Made by a program: the position numbers and the translations under genes
Shown here: positions 1 through 7,214 of the stretch, one piece after another
Layout: every line of letters begins with the position of its first letter
Position numbering within the stretch: the first letter of the stretch is position 1
Assembly: GCA_964570325.1 (NCBI GenBank)
Contig: CAZMXS010000098.1
Span: forward strand, 1-12,563
Length of the DNA stretch: 12,563 bases
Direction: 5' to 3'
Origin: CAZMXS01 sp964570325
GTDB lineage: Bacteria; Verrucomicrobiota; Kiritimatiellia; CAIQIC01; CAZMXS01
Notes under the pieces: model-generated
Database searches by the model: none
Seen by the model: only the letters and a program-made list of their open reading frames with translations
What the model was told of the DNA's origin: nothing

Positions 1-209
1 TCACTTCAACAAGAACAGTTCGGCCGCGAAGCGGCTGAACTGCTCTCTATAGGATGAATTGCGGTTTCATGTTTACGGCCGGGCGGATGAAGCCATCATT
101 TCTGATTGGAAGCGCCGGACAACTCCGGGGGGGTGCGTCGTCCTACATATACATCGGATTGTTTCAAGGCAGGGCAAACGATACTTGGTGGGCCGCGTCT
201 CCGGTCGCA
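1..209. other. Spacer downstream of the GH31 gene
   Basis: No convincing gene is visible between the window edge and the stop codon of the GH31 gene at 210-212. The only notable element is the hairpin at 16-42, listed separately. Short open frames here are extensions of shadows of the GH31 gene. Confidence 0.5.
6..42 (-). terminator. Candidate intrinsic terminator
   Basis: Positions 16-27 and 31-42 form a 12-bp stem with one G-T pair around a three-base loop at 28-30. Read on the minus strand the hairpin is followed by TTCTTGTT, which is T-rich. Read on the plus strand it is followed by CTCTCTAT, which is a poor tail. It therefore best fits the end of the minus-strand GH31 transcript, about 170 bases past its stop codon. 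The long distance lowers confidence. Confidence 0.4.
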
Positions 210-2342
210 TTAAAGATCCACTTCGATCGTGCGGGCCTCATGGATTGCGGCCTGCGTTTCGATTTCCACCACCACCCCGGCTTGGGGCGACGGGAGCTGC
301 CCCCATCCTCTTAACGGGATCGGGTCCATTTGGCTCGGCTTCCGCGCCAGCACCGCATAATCCTGCCCGGCGTCCAGATTCCGGCCATCCAAGCGCACAT
401 TCCGAACCACCTGACCCGACTTGAGGCGCACGCGCGCGCGCCAGGCGCGGCGCTCGAGCTGTCCCGCAAACCGACCCGCCGTCGGCAGGATCCGGATCGT
501 CACGTTCGACGCGCCGGCTTCCACGCGCACTGGCGTCCTGGCCCAACCCGCCGCCTGATACTCCTGGCTGTGCCCATCATCTTCATACAATTCCCGGGTG
601 ACGCTGCCGGCGTCCGGCGGGAAGATTTCCAGCGTTACCGGATCCCACGGCCTTTCACCAGTGTAGCTCATCTCCGGCGCCAGCATGACCACGCCGCCGC
701 GCCGCGCGTAGAGCGGCATCTGGCGCAGCGGCGCTGACACCTGGATGGTCCGCGGTCCGGCAATTATCGCCCCCGTCCAAAGATCTTCCCACTCGCCCGG
801 CGGGATCCACAGCGAACGCGCGGCCGGGCGGTCGCCATTTTCCGCCGCGGTGTGGATCGGCGCAACCAGCAGGTCGTCGCCGAAAAGGTATTCATCCTCC
901 GTCCGCGCCTCCGAAAATGCGGGCCATTCCAGCGTGAGCGGGCGCAGTATCGGGAACCCCTCATCGTAAGCGCGCCGCGCCGCGGCATAGATCACCGGCA
1001 TCAGCCGGTAGCGCAGCTTGACATAGTCGCGAATAATCGCGGCCGCCTCCGCGCCGAACCGCCACGGGTCGCGGAACAAGCCATCCTTGCGCGTACCGTG
1101 GACGCGCGTAATCGGCGAGAAACAACCGTACTGCAGGAAACGAACATATAATTCCTCGCTCGGCTGATCGAGATGCCCGCCGAGATCCTGGCTGACGTAG
1201 GGCATCAACCGGCCGACGCCGTCGTTCACACTGTCACGGATGCCCTCGCGCAAAGCCGCATGGGTGCTCGGAATATCGCCGGTCCACCATATGGGGTACC
1301 GATGCGAAGCGGGATGCTCCGACCGCATGCTCATCAGCATCGGCCGCGCCGCGGGCCGCGCCGCGCGCGTGATATTCCAATAGAGATACTGGCCCCAAAC
1401 CTCGCGGTCCAACCCGGTCACGGGACCGTCAATGATCTCGAACCAGTTCTTGTCGTACCACCAAGCGTCCATCCCCATGTCGAGGAACTTGACCAGTCCG
1501 GCGCGGCGGAACTCCAGCATCTGAGGTTCCAGCGGCTGCATTCCGTTCGGCTGGGGATGGTCGTTCATCACCACCCGCGCGTGGCGCCGGTGCGCCTCAC
1601 CGATAAAGCGCGGAAAGTCCGGGAAATACTTCGCTTCCACCTCATAGCCGCCGGACCCGCCAACACGCCAGTCGGTATCCACAACAAACACGTCCAGCGG
1701 ATAATCCCGTTTGCGATATTCATCAATGGTCGCCAGCGCCTCCGCCTCGGTATAGGGGTTATACAGACTGTGCCAGTAGCCAAAGGCCCACAGCGGCGGC
1801 AGGGGCACGCGGCCCGTCAATCGCAGGAAATCGTCCCGCCACGCTGAAAGATTCCCCGCATGCAGAAACACATACTGATCCGGCGCGCCGCTTTTCAGAT
1901 CCCAGCCGCTTACCGCCTCGTGGGGGTATGGTTTCTCGGGCGGCGGCGCCACGCCCCACGGCGGCGGCACGATGCGCGGCTCGTCCGCCACCGACCAGAC
2001 GCGTCCGGGACGAACCGGGTCGGGAAAGGCGGGCCGTGGTTCGGCCGTGGCGCCGTTCCAAATCACGTCCCCAGTCACCGGGTCGCCGATTCGCACCTGG
2101 GCAACGCGCGGTTTTTCCGCAGGCACGCGAATTTCGGCCCGGTCTGTGCGGACGATGATCTGATCGTTCGTCTCGCTCACCGTGAAGGGGGCGCCCGGCC
2201 AGGCGCGTTCGATGACAAAAAACGTCGGACGATCCTCGAAACCGCCCGGGCCGCGCTCTTCGATACGCACCAACGCCGGTGTCAGCATCTGAAGGCGCAG
2301 CGCGTCGTCAATGGTCACGGACTGATCGGCCTGAATCCACAT
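210..2342 (-). CDS. GH31 alpha-glycosidase from internal start (alternative product)
   Basis: The ATG at 2342 begins MWIQADQ and is preceded by AAGGAG seven bases upstream, so a free-standing GH31 protein of 710 residues can be translated inside the larger frame. That is a normal length for the family, and the GH31 N-terminal domain starts right at this methionine. In this numbering the predicted nucleophile is Asp297 in WWYDKNW and the acid/base is Asp356 in WTGD. FGYWHSLYNPYTEAEAL, near residues 187-203, marks entry to the TIM barrel. The product would be a retaining alpha-glucosidase or alpha-xylosidase. No export signal follows this start, which suggests cytoplasmic action on imported oligosaccharides. 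It shares its stop codon with the fused frame. Whether both products exist is undetermined. Confidence 0.6.
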   Translation of the reverse strand: MWIQADQSVTIDDALRLQMLTPALVRIEERGPGGFEDRPTFFVIERAWPGAPFTVSETNDQIIVRTDRAEIRVPAEKPRVAQVRIGDPVTGDVIWNGATAEPRPAFPDPVRPGRVWSVADEPRIVPPPWGVAPPPEKPYPHEAVSGWDLKSGAPDQYVFLHAGNLSAWRDDFLRLTGRVPLPPLWAFGYWHSLYNPYTEAEALATIDEYRKRDYPLDVFVVDTDWRVGGSGGYEVEAKYFPDFPRFIGEAHRRHARVVMNDHPQPNGMQPLEPQMLEFRRAGLVKFLDMGMDAWWYDKNWFEIIDGPVTGLDREVWGQYLYWNITRAARPAARPMLMSMRSEHPASHRYPIWWTGDIPSTHAALREGIRDSVNDGVGRLMPYVSQDLGGHLDQPSEELYVRFLQYGCFSPITRVHGTRKDGLFRDPWRFGAEAAAIIRDYVKLRYRLMPVIYAAARRAYDEGFPILRPLTLEWPAFSEARTEDEYLFGDDLLVAPIHTAAENGDRPAARSLWIPPGEWEDLWTGAIIAGPRTIQVSAPLRQMPLYARRGGVVMLAPEMSYTGERPWDPVTLEIFPPDAGSVTRELYEDDGHSQEYQAAGWARTPVRVEAGASNVTIRILPTAGRFAGQLERRAWRARVRLKSGQVVRNVRLDGRNLDAGQDYAVLARKPSQMDPIPLRGWGQLPSPQAGVVVEIETQAAIHEARTIEVDL

Positions 2343-3014
2343 GGCATGGCTCCTTTTTGAACCGGCGGCGGGCCGGTATTCGGCCCGGGGCGGCCGCCGT
2401 ATCGCGACGGCAATGCCCCAGTCATCCCCGGCCGTGCAATACTTTTGCTTTTCGTAGATTGTTTCGTCTATCGCTTCAAACACCGCCCAGGGCCCGGGAT
2501 GAACATTGGTATCGTGCAGCACCACCGTCCCGCGGGCGGACAAGCGCTCCGTGTAAGCCCAGTCAGCCAGGCACTGGTTGACCGAATGCCAGCCGTCAAT
2601 GAACAACAAATCAATCTCATTCAAACCCAATTGGTCCATCAATCCAAAGACGCGCTCTCGTTCGCGCGAATCTATTTTCAGCGTGTACACTCCCCGTCCC
2701 GGGTCGTCGAGGCGCCGCTTGTCCTCAATATCCACTCCGATATAGATCGCGCCGGGCGGCTTGTGCTGGAGCAGGATGCCGGTTGAAGACTCCGGGAATG
2801 GATTACGCTGCACACCGATCTCCACGATGCAGCGCGCGCTCGCCATACGCCCCAGTTGCTCGCGCAAGACCGCCTGGTTGGCCGGCGAAAACTCGCGCGG
2901 CACCGGTCGGTGAAACTCGCCGAAGAAATCCGCATCATCGCTGCGCTCCGGTTCGAGGCTGGGGCGGTATTTCAACCCGCCGATTGAACCGGACACTTTT
3001 TTGACCCTGTACAT
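210..3014 (-). CDS. CmcI-like methyltransferase fused in frame to GH31 alpha-glycosidase
   Basis: One uninterrupted frame encodes two full domains. Numbering here starts at the ATG at 3014, giving 934 residues. Residues about 55-206 look like a class I SAM-dependent methyltransferase of the CmcI/Methyltransf_24 type: VEIG (motif I), YIGVDIED, LLFIDGWH and VVLHD, ending in GIAVAIRR. From residue 225 a complete GH31 protein follows, with its N-terminal sandwich, the barrel strand VFVVDTDWR, a nucleophile region WWYDKNW, the acid/base region WTGD and a C-terminal beta domain. I prefer the start at 3014 because GGGAAAGG lies five bases upstream. An ATG at 3098 in the same frame would run into the divergent regulator's promoter. 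GH31 enzymes cleave alpha-glucosides or alpha-xylosides; the substrate cannot be read here, and no signal peptide is seen. The fusion is unusual. It could be genuine, a lost stop codon, or an assembly error. Confidence 0.65.
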   Translation of the reverse strand: MYRVKKVSGSIGGLKYRPSLEPERSDDADFFGEFHRPVPREFSPANQAVLREQLGRMASARCIVEIGVQRNPFPESSTGILLQHKPPGAIYIGVDIEDKRRLDDPGRGVYTLKIDSRERERVFGLMDQLGLNEIDLLFIDGWHSVNQCLADWAYTERLSARGTVVLHDTNVHPGPWAVFEAIDETIYEKQKYCTAGDDWGIAVAIRRPPRAEYRPAAGSKRSHAMWIQADQSVTIDDALRLQMLTPALVRIEERGPGGFEDRPTFFVIERAWPGAPFTVSETNDQIIVRTDRAEIRVPAEKPRVAQVRIGDPVTGDVIWNGATAEPRPAFPDPVRPGRVWSVADEPRIVPPPWGVAPPPEKPYPHEAVSGWDLKSGAPDQYVFLHAGNLSAWRDDFLRLTGRVPLPPLWAFGYWHSLYNPYTEAEALATIDEYRKRDYPLDVFVVDTDWRVGGSGGYEVEAKYFPDFPRFIGEAHRRHARVVMNDHPQPNGMQPLEPQMLEFRRAGLVKFLDMGMDAWWYDKNWFEIIDGPVTGLDREVWGQYLYWNITRAARPAARPMLMSMRSEHPASHRYPIWWTGDIPSTHAALREGIRDSVNDGVGRLMPYVSQDLGGHLDQPSEELYVRFLQYGCFSPITRVHGTRKDGLFRDPWRFGAEAAAIIRDYVKLRYRLMPVIYAAARRAYDEGFPILRPLTLEWPAFSEARTEDEYLFGDDLLVAPIHTAAENGDRPAARSLWIPPGEWEDLWTGAIIAGPRTIQVSAPLRQMPLYARRGGVVMLAPEMSYTGERPWDPVTLEIFPPDAGSVTRELYEDDGHSQEYQAAGWARTPVRVEAGASNVTIRILPTAGRFAGQLERRAWRARVRLKSGQVVRNVRLDGRNLDAGQDYAVLARKPSQMDPIPLRGWGQLPSPQAGVVVEIETQAAIHEARTIEVDL
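2342..2355 (-). promoter_or_regulatory. Internal ribosome binding site and start codon for GH31
   Basis: On the minus strand AAGGAG at 2355-2350 is followed by seven bases and then ATG at 2342-2340. It is as good as any SD in the window. It lies exactly at the boundary between the methyltransferase-like and GH31 domains, inside one open frame. It is the reason for proposing a separate GH31 start. Confidence 0.6.
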
Positions 3015-3106
3015 GGGCGCCTTTCCCATTGACGATGGCGCGATCCTGGCATGCCCGGCTTTTCCCGTCTTTGCATTCGCCAGTCCATGAGTTATCATTT
3101 ATTGCG
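3015..3106. promoter_or_regulatory. Divergent control region between AraC gene and methyltransferase-GH31 gene
   Basis: If the starts at 3014 (minus) and 3107 (plus) are right, 92 bases separate two divergent genes. For the plus strand TTGCAT at 3071-3076 and TATCAT at 3093-3098, 16 bases apart, resemble a sigma70-type promoter. The AraC transcript would then begin very near its ATG. No clear promoter for the minus strand was found. Regulator and target placed this way commonly share operators, but I could not identify the AraC half-sites. Confidence 0.4.
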
Positions 3107-3931
3107 ATGGAGCATCAACCCTCGCCATTTGCGCTGCAGCCAGGCCGTAACGCCGTTGTCGTGCGTTTCGCGGACCGGCGCTGGTACCTGCGCGAGTGGC
3201 ACAGCCACCCGGCGATGGAGACCAATCTGGTCGTAAGGGGCACCGGCTCGCTCCTGCTGGAGAACCGGCGGCTGCCGCTGCTGCCCGGGCACCTGGTCTG
3301 GCTGTGGCCCGGCCAGCGACATGTTCCGGCCAACTGGTCGGAGGACATGCTGATGTGGATCATCGAATGGCAGCCGGTCTGCCTCCGGTGGTTGCGGCGC
3401 GCGCGCGGGCGCGGACCGCTGGCGCCGAACGCGGCGGCGAGCGGCTGCCGACGCCTGGCCGAGCCGGTCCTGCGGCGCCTGCAAGGAATCCTCGAAGGGG
3501 TCGCCGCGACGGACCCGGCGGACGCCTTTAACCAGGGCTTGCACTTTGCACTTCTTGCGCTCTGGGATGCCTATGTCGGCGCGGCGCCGGTGGATGAAAA
3601 GATGCGCCTGCATCCAAAGATCGAGCTGGTTTTGAAACAACTAAACGACCCGCACCACGATCTGACCCTCGCCCGACTGGCGCGAACGGCCGGCGCCTCG
3701 CCCTTTTATTTGAGCAGCTTGTTCCGGGCGCAGACCGGACACAGCCTGCCGGCTTATCGCGCTCGAATCCGACTGGCCCGATTTTTCAATCTTTACCGCA
3801 CCCACCCGGAATGGCGTCTGTTGGAACTGGCGCTGGCGGCCGGATTCGGCAGTTACGCCCAGTTTTACCGGGTCTTTCAGCGGACCGTGGGGCAGCCCCC
3901 ACGACAATGGCTGAAAGCCGCGCGGGAATAA
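3107..3931 (+). CDS. AraC-family transcriptional regulator with N-terminal cupin
   Basis: The protein has 274 residues from ATG 3107. Residues about 20-75 form a small cupin sensor domain containing WHSHPAMETNLVVRGTG and LLPGHLVWLWPGQRH. The last hundred residues contain the two helix-turn-helix motifs of the AraC/XylS fold: LTLARLARTAGASPFYLSSL, followed by LLELALAAGFGSYAQFYRVF. It should bind a small carbohydrate-like effector and activate transcription. It is divergent from the methyltransferase-GH31 locus, which is its most likely target. An in-frame ATG at 3029 would add 26 residues of poor quality (SWHARLFPSLHSP) and overlap the divergent promoter region, so I chose 3107 although no good SD precedes it. 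The length is normal for the family. The inducer is unknown. Confidence 0.85.
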   Translation: MEHQPSPFALQPGRNAVVVRFADRRWYLREWHSHPAMETNLVVRGTGSLLLENRRLPLLPGHLVWLWPGQRHVPANWSEDMLMWIIEWQPVCLRWLRRARGRGPLAPNAAASGCRRLAEPVLRRLQGILEGVAATDPADAFNQGLHFALLALWDAYVGAAPVDEKMRLHPKIELVLKQLNDPHHDLTLARLARTAGASPFYLSSLFRAQTGHSLPAYRARIRLARFFNLYRTHPEWRLLELALAAGFGSYAQFYRVFQRTVGQPPRQWLKAARE

Positions 3932-3950
3932 GCCGGGACAGGGCGTCGGT

Positions 3951-3977
3951 AAAACGCGGGTGGGACAACGCCCGCGT
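3951..3977 (-). terminator. Hairpin with short T-run after the cupin gene
   Basis: On the minus strand a 7-bp GC-rich stem (arms 3977-3971 and 3960-3954, ten-base loop) is followed directly by TTTT. It begins eight bases past the cupin stop codon and lies between convergent genes. It fits an intrinsic terminator for the minus-strand operon, though the T-run is short. Confidence 0.5.
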
Positions 3978-3984
3978 GACCGGT

Positions 3985-4455
3985 CTATTTGAGCACGTCC
4001 GACAACACCTCGCTGGTAAAGGCGGGGGTTGCGATCACATACAGCAGGTTCTCGTCCGACGCTGAAACAATCTTGTGGTGAATGCCGGGTCGAATGATGC
4101 AGAGTTCGTTCGGGCCAAGGCTGGCTTCAGACATTTGCCGCGTGGCCGGGTCATAGAGTTTCAGTTCCAGCCGGCCGGAAGCCACGAGATAGACCTCGGT
4201 AAAATCAGGATGATAATGCCCGCGCGTGGGCTTGATATTGACGGCGGACACCAGCGTGCAGCCGGCGTGGTCGCCCGTGGTAATCATATCCAGCAGCGCG
4301 CCGCAGGCATCACTGTGAATCCGCGGATATTCAGCCGCCTTCCGGGCGGTGTAAGGCTGATCGCCGAATGCGCCGGGATCTGGATCGGCGGCGCGGGCGG
4401 CGGAAATGACCGCGCAGGCAAGAGCCGTCATCATTACGAAGGCGAATTTACGCAT
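3985..4455 (-). CDS. Exported single-domain cupin protein
   Basis: The 156-residue protein opens with a classical signal peptide, MRKFAFVMMTALACAVISAA, with likely cleavage after ARA near residue 22, so it should act in the periplasm or outside the cell. Both cupin motifs are present. HYHPDFTEVYLVASG supplies two His and one Glu as metal ligands, and PGIHH supplies the third His. Cupins of this size bind a metal and a small ligand, as isomerases, oxygenases or plain binding proteins; which applies here cannot be told. A good SD, AAGGAG at 4467-4462, lies six bases before the ATG. Only 15 bases separate the gene from the stop codon of the upstream SAHH-like gene, so the two are very probably co-transcribed. 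The pairing of a large cytosolic protein with an exported cupin is noted as a finding. Confidence 0.8.
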   Translation of the reverse strand: MRKFAFVMMTALACAVISAARAADPDPGAFGDQPYTARKAAEYPRIHSDACGALLDMITTGDHAGCTLVSAVNIKPTRGHYHPDFTEVYLVASGRLELKLYDPATRQMSEASLGPNELCIIRPGIHHKIVSASDENLLYVIATPAFTSEVLSDVLK

Positions 4456-4470
4456 GGCCTACTCCTTCAA

Positions 4471-7044
4471 CTATTCGCTTTTTATCAAATCCACATTCTC
4501 GTCTATTTCCCGATCCAAGGCCAGCAGGCGCGGCGGCGGCGGACGTCCGGATTTAACGGCCCGGATCAGGCCCGCGCCCAGCCGAAACAACTGGGCCATA
4601 ACCAGGTCCATCGTCTCGCCGGGCACGCCATAGTACAGGAAGTTCACCGGCATCAAGTCCGCCAGCAGGTAGAAGTCGCGAACCGGCAGCGCGGCGCCGC
4701 CGGCCGGGAAGCTGAACCGGATGCGGCGGCCCTGGTTCAGACCGGTCTGCGGGTCGTTAATCGGCGCGGTCTCCACGCGGACCGGAACGCCGTTCACCGA
4801 TGTTCGTTCGCCGCTTTGCAGTTCCTGCAGCCAGTGCGAGAAACGGATAAACTCCAGGTTCTTGGTCGAACCGCTGGCAAAAAAGACCGCAGGCCGACGG
4901 CCATGCAGGATCAGTTTCTCGATTTCCGGCGTATCGAGCACGGAATGGCCGACGGCGCCAATCAGCAGATCCAGATCAAGCAGCGCTTCGTCCGGCAACT
5001 CGGCGAGGGTCCGACGCTCCATATATGGGCGATCCACACCGCCTGGCGGCACGACTCGGTCCACGCCGCACAGCCGGCCCTGGGTGAGCCGCTCGCCCAA
5101 CTGTTGCATCAAGTTACGGCCGATGTTGCCCCGGCAGCCGATGACCAGCGCATGGCGCGAGGAAACAATCCGGCCCAGGCCATGCAAGATGGATTCAATG
5201 GCGTGCAAGATCGCCGTGGCGCACTCCCGGGCCTCTTCCGTATTCTTCAGCTTCGAGATCGCGATGCTGCAAACGGGGAATGCCAGCCGGCCGAAGCCGC
5301 CCTCGACCTCCGCGTTGGCATCCAACCCATTGCGTGTATGTTCAAGCGCGCCGGGCACGACTCCCGTCAGCCACTCCGCCAGCGGTTGCGCGCGCTCCTC
5401 CGCCGGCACAACGGCGCCCGGGTCCAGGCGCCATTCCTCGATCATTTCGCCCACCGTCCGACCGGCCAGCGCGGCGGTATGGACCACCGGCGCCACGTAG
5501 CCGCCGTCCTCAATCAGCAGCAATTGCTGGCCCACCGCGCGCGCGGCCCGCACCTCCGCCATGAACAGTTCCAGCGCCACGCGACGCATCGCGGCATAAA
5601 AATCGAGCCGCTCCCGGCGCAGACCGGCATCCAATTCCGCCAAACGCCCCAGCGGCGAGAACATGCGGGAGAACACGTAATAGCCCTCGACCAGTTCGCG
5701 CGCTTCGATCTTCTGGAGCGCGTGGAAAGCGAAGCGGTTTTCGGGCAGAGACAGCATGGCCTCCAGGTGCGAATCCGGAACCAGCCCTTTGTAACGGATA
5801 AACAGCGTCCGAATAAACGCCGCGCCGGCCTCGTCCAGCGCGCGGATCAGGGCCAGCACCTCGGCCGTGACATGGTGAACCAGCAATACCCGGTAACCAG
5901 TATATATCGCGCCGGCCGCCTGGGCGGCCGCCCGCAACGCCGGCATCTCTTCGAGGTACCGCTCCATCCGCGCGACCGGCCGGCGGCGGCCATACCCGAT
6001 ATTCAGGCAGGCCCCATGTCGCGACAAATCCAGATAGAACGTCTGCCGCCCGGCGCCGGCCGCGATGACATGGCCGGCCGCGAGCAGCTCGGTCACCACG
6101 GGATCGCCCACCAGGAAAAGCACTTTCGCCAGCAGCACCACGGCCGAATTGCGGTCCTCCAGACCCAGCGCGCCGCAAGCGTCCTGGCCGAACCACGTGA
6201 ACTTGACCTCGGTGACCGTGTTCAAGCCGGCGGCGGCCAGCCGTTCGAAGAGCGCCGGATGACTCTCCGGGGTTTCGAAATGTTCGTCCTGCAAATTCTG
6301 AATCGCGCGATAGATTCCCTGATAGGCGGTGTCAGCCGTCTGGCGCACATCCTGAAACGCGCCGCCCGCCGGCATCCCGGGCACAACCCGGTGCGGAATA
6401 CGCTTGAGAAACAAGCGCGACGCGCTGGCGTCCTCAATCGTCAGTCGGAGAAACTTGCCCGCCGCATCATACTCCATCAGGAGGATGAAATCCTCCTTGC
6501 GGTTCTCCGCTCCAGCCTGGAATGGAAACAGCAGCGCCTGGACATCCTCCCGCCCCGCTTTCTCCGCAGCGGTTGCGAAGCAGGCGGGAAACAGCACCCC
6601 GCCCCAACGCCCGCCCTGAACGACCACGAACGCAAAGCGGATCACCAGGAAGACCGCGCACAGGGCCCGAGCCAGCCCGCCGGCCACGGAACCGCGGGCA
6701 TACACCGTGACCAGCGCGAGCCCCAGCGCCGCGAGTTCCGGCGTGACCTCCGCGTCCACCCGGCGCTGGATCATCAAGTCGGCGGCGGAGGCGAGGCTCT
6801 GGTCAATGATATCATGGGCCAGTGAATGCGTGAACGCCGCGAGCCCCACGAAGACGCGCACATTGGACACGTCCGTGCGCCAGGTTCCGTCCTCCTGGCA
6901 AATCAACGGCACGCCCAAGGCGGTCTGGCGGCGAGTTGCGTCGGGAACAACCTCTTTCCGCGCGGCGAACCGCTCGGCTCCCATAATCTGTCGCAGCAGG
7001 CCGCCGACGTTGTGACCGGGCTCGGGGTTCACGGACGCAGTCAT
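4471..7044 (-). CDS. Large S-adenosylhomocysteine-hydrolase-like NAD(P)-binding protein
   Basis: The protein has 857 residues from ATG 7044. I do not know a named family for the whole protein. The second half follows the plan of adenosylhomocysteinase (SAHH). GYRVLLVHHVTAEVLALI (residues 383-400) resembles its substrate-domain start. LLLIEDGGYVAP (near 508-519) resembles the LDDGGD segment, and LEHTRNG (near 567-573) the EETTTG segment. VIGCRGNIGRN (634-644) sits at the dinucleotide loop. LMPVNFLYYGVPGETMDLV (797-815) matches the C-terminal segment that starts AEGRLVN in SAHH. The GYGDVGKG loop is altered to GCRGNIG, so ordinary SAH hydrolysis is doubtful. The first 350 residues match nothing I recognise; residues about 125-150 are hydrophobic. 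In-frame starts at 7056 and 7125 are possible, but no SD precedes any of them. It is co-directional with the exported cupin, 15 bases downstream. Confidence 0.65.
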   Translation of the reverse strand: MTASVNPEPGHNVGGLLRQIMGAERFAARKEVVPDATRRQTALGVPLICQEDGTWRTDVSNVRVFVGLAAFTHSLAHDIIDQSLASAADLMIQRRVDAEVTPELAALGLALVTVYARGSVAGGLARALCAVFLVIRFAFVVVQGGRWGGVLFPACFATAAEKAGREDVQALLFPFQAGAENRKEDFILLMEYDAAGKFLRLTIEDASASRLFLKRIPHRVVPGMPAGGAFQDVRQTADTAYQGIYRAIQNLQDEHFETPESHPALFERLAAAGLNTVTEVKFTWFGQDACGALGLEDRNSAVVLLAKVLFLVGDPVVTELLAAGHVIAAGAGRQTFYLDLSRHGACLNIGYGRRRPVARMERYLEEMPALRAAAQAAGAIYTGYRVLLVHHVTAEVLALIRALDEAGAAFIRTLFIRYKGLVPDSHLEAMLSLPENRFAFHALQKIEARELVEGYYVFSRMFSPLGRLAELDAGLRRERLDFYAAMRRVALELFMAEVRAARAVGQQLLLIEDGGYVAPVVHTAALAGRTVGEMIEEWRLDPGAVVPAEERAQPLAEWLTGVVPGALEHTRNGLDANAEVEGGFGRLAFPVCSIAISKLKNTEEARECATAILHAIESILHGLGRIVSSRHALVIGCRGNIGRNLMQQLGERLTQGRLCGVDRVVPPGGVDRPYMERRTLAELPDEALLDLDLLIGAVGHSVLDTPEIEKLILHGRRPAVFFASGSTKNLEFIRFSHWLQELQSGERTSVNGVPVRVETAPINDPQTGLNQGRRIRFSFPAGGAALPVRDFYLLADLMPVNFLYYGVPGETMDLVMAQLFRLGAGLIRAVKSGRPPPPRLLALDREIDENVDLIKSE

Positions 7045-7054
7045 TGGAATGAAC

Positions 7055-7081
7055 ATTATATTGGCCGTGGCCAATTGCCAA
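7055..7081 (-). promoter_or_regulatory. Candidate promoter for the SAHH-like gene
   Basis: On the minus strand a perfect TATAAT lies at 7060-7055, and TTGGCA lies 15 bases upstream at 7081-7076. Transcription would start only a few bases before the ATG at 7044, giving an almost leaderless message. That agrees with the lack of an SD there. The 15-base spacer is shorter than the usual 17. The palindrome at 7061-7074 sits inside this spacer. Confidence 0.4.
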
Positions 7082-7091
7082 TGGCCAATTG
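7061..7091. repeat. TTGGCC/GGCCAA inverted and direct repeat cluster
   Basis: TTGGCC GT GGCCAA at 7061-7074 is a perfect inverted repeat, and GGCCAATTG occurs twice, at 7069-7077 and 7083-7091. The cluster overlaps the candidate promoter of the SAHH-like gene. A related tract lies at 10711-10730. It may be an operator or a small dispersed spacer repeat. Confidence 0.5.
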
Positions 7092-7214
7092 TGCGCCGGA
7101 TTGAGCAGCCCAGGCAACGGCTCACTGGGGATCGTTAACCCGCCGGCGGCCAGACCGGGCTTTTCGAGCAAGAATACCAGTGCGATTGGCGGATACAAAT
7201 GGGCGGAAGAGGCG

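Noticed and set aside
3015..3098. N-terminal extension of the methyltransferase to ATG 3098
   Set aside because: It would run over most of the divergent spacer and the AraC promoter, adds residues without family resemblance, and the ATG at 3014 has a better upstream sequence.
4075..6825. A 916-codon open frame on the plus strand, antisense to the SAHH-like gene
   Set aside because: Its protein is rich in Arg, His and Gln with no domain, as expected for a GC-rich shadow. The minus strand has clear SAHH-like motifs, and the cupin's SD and spacing fit that reading.
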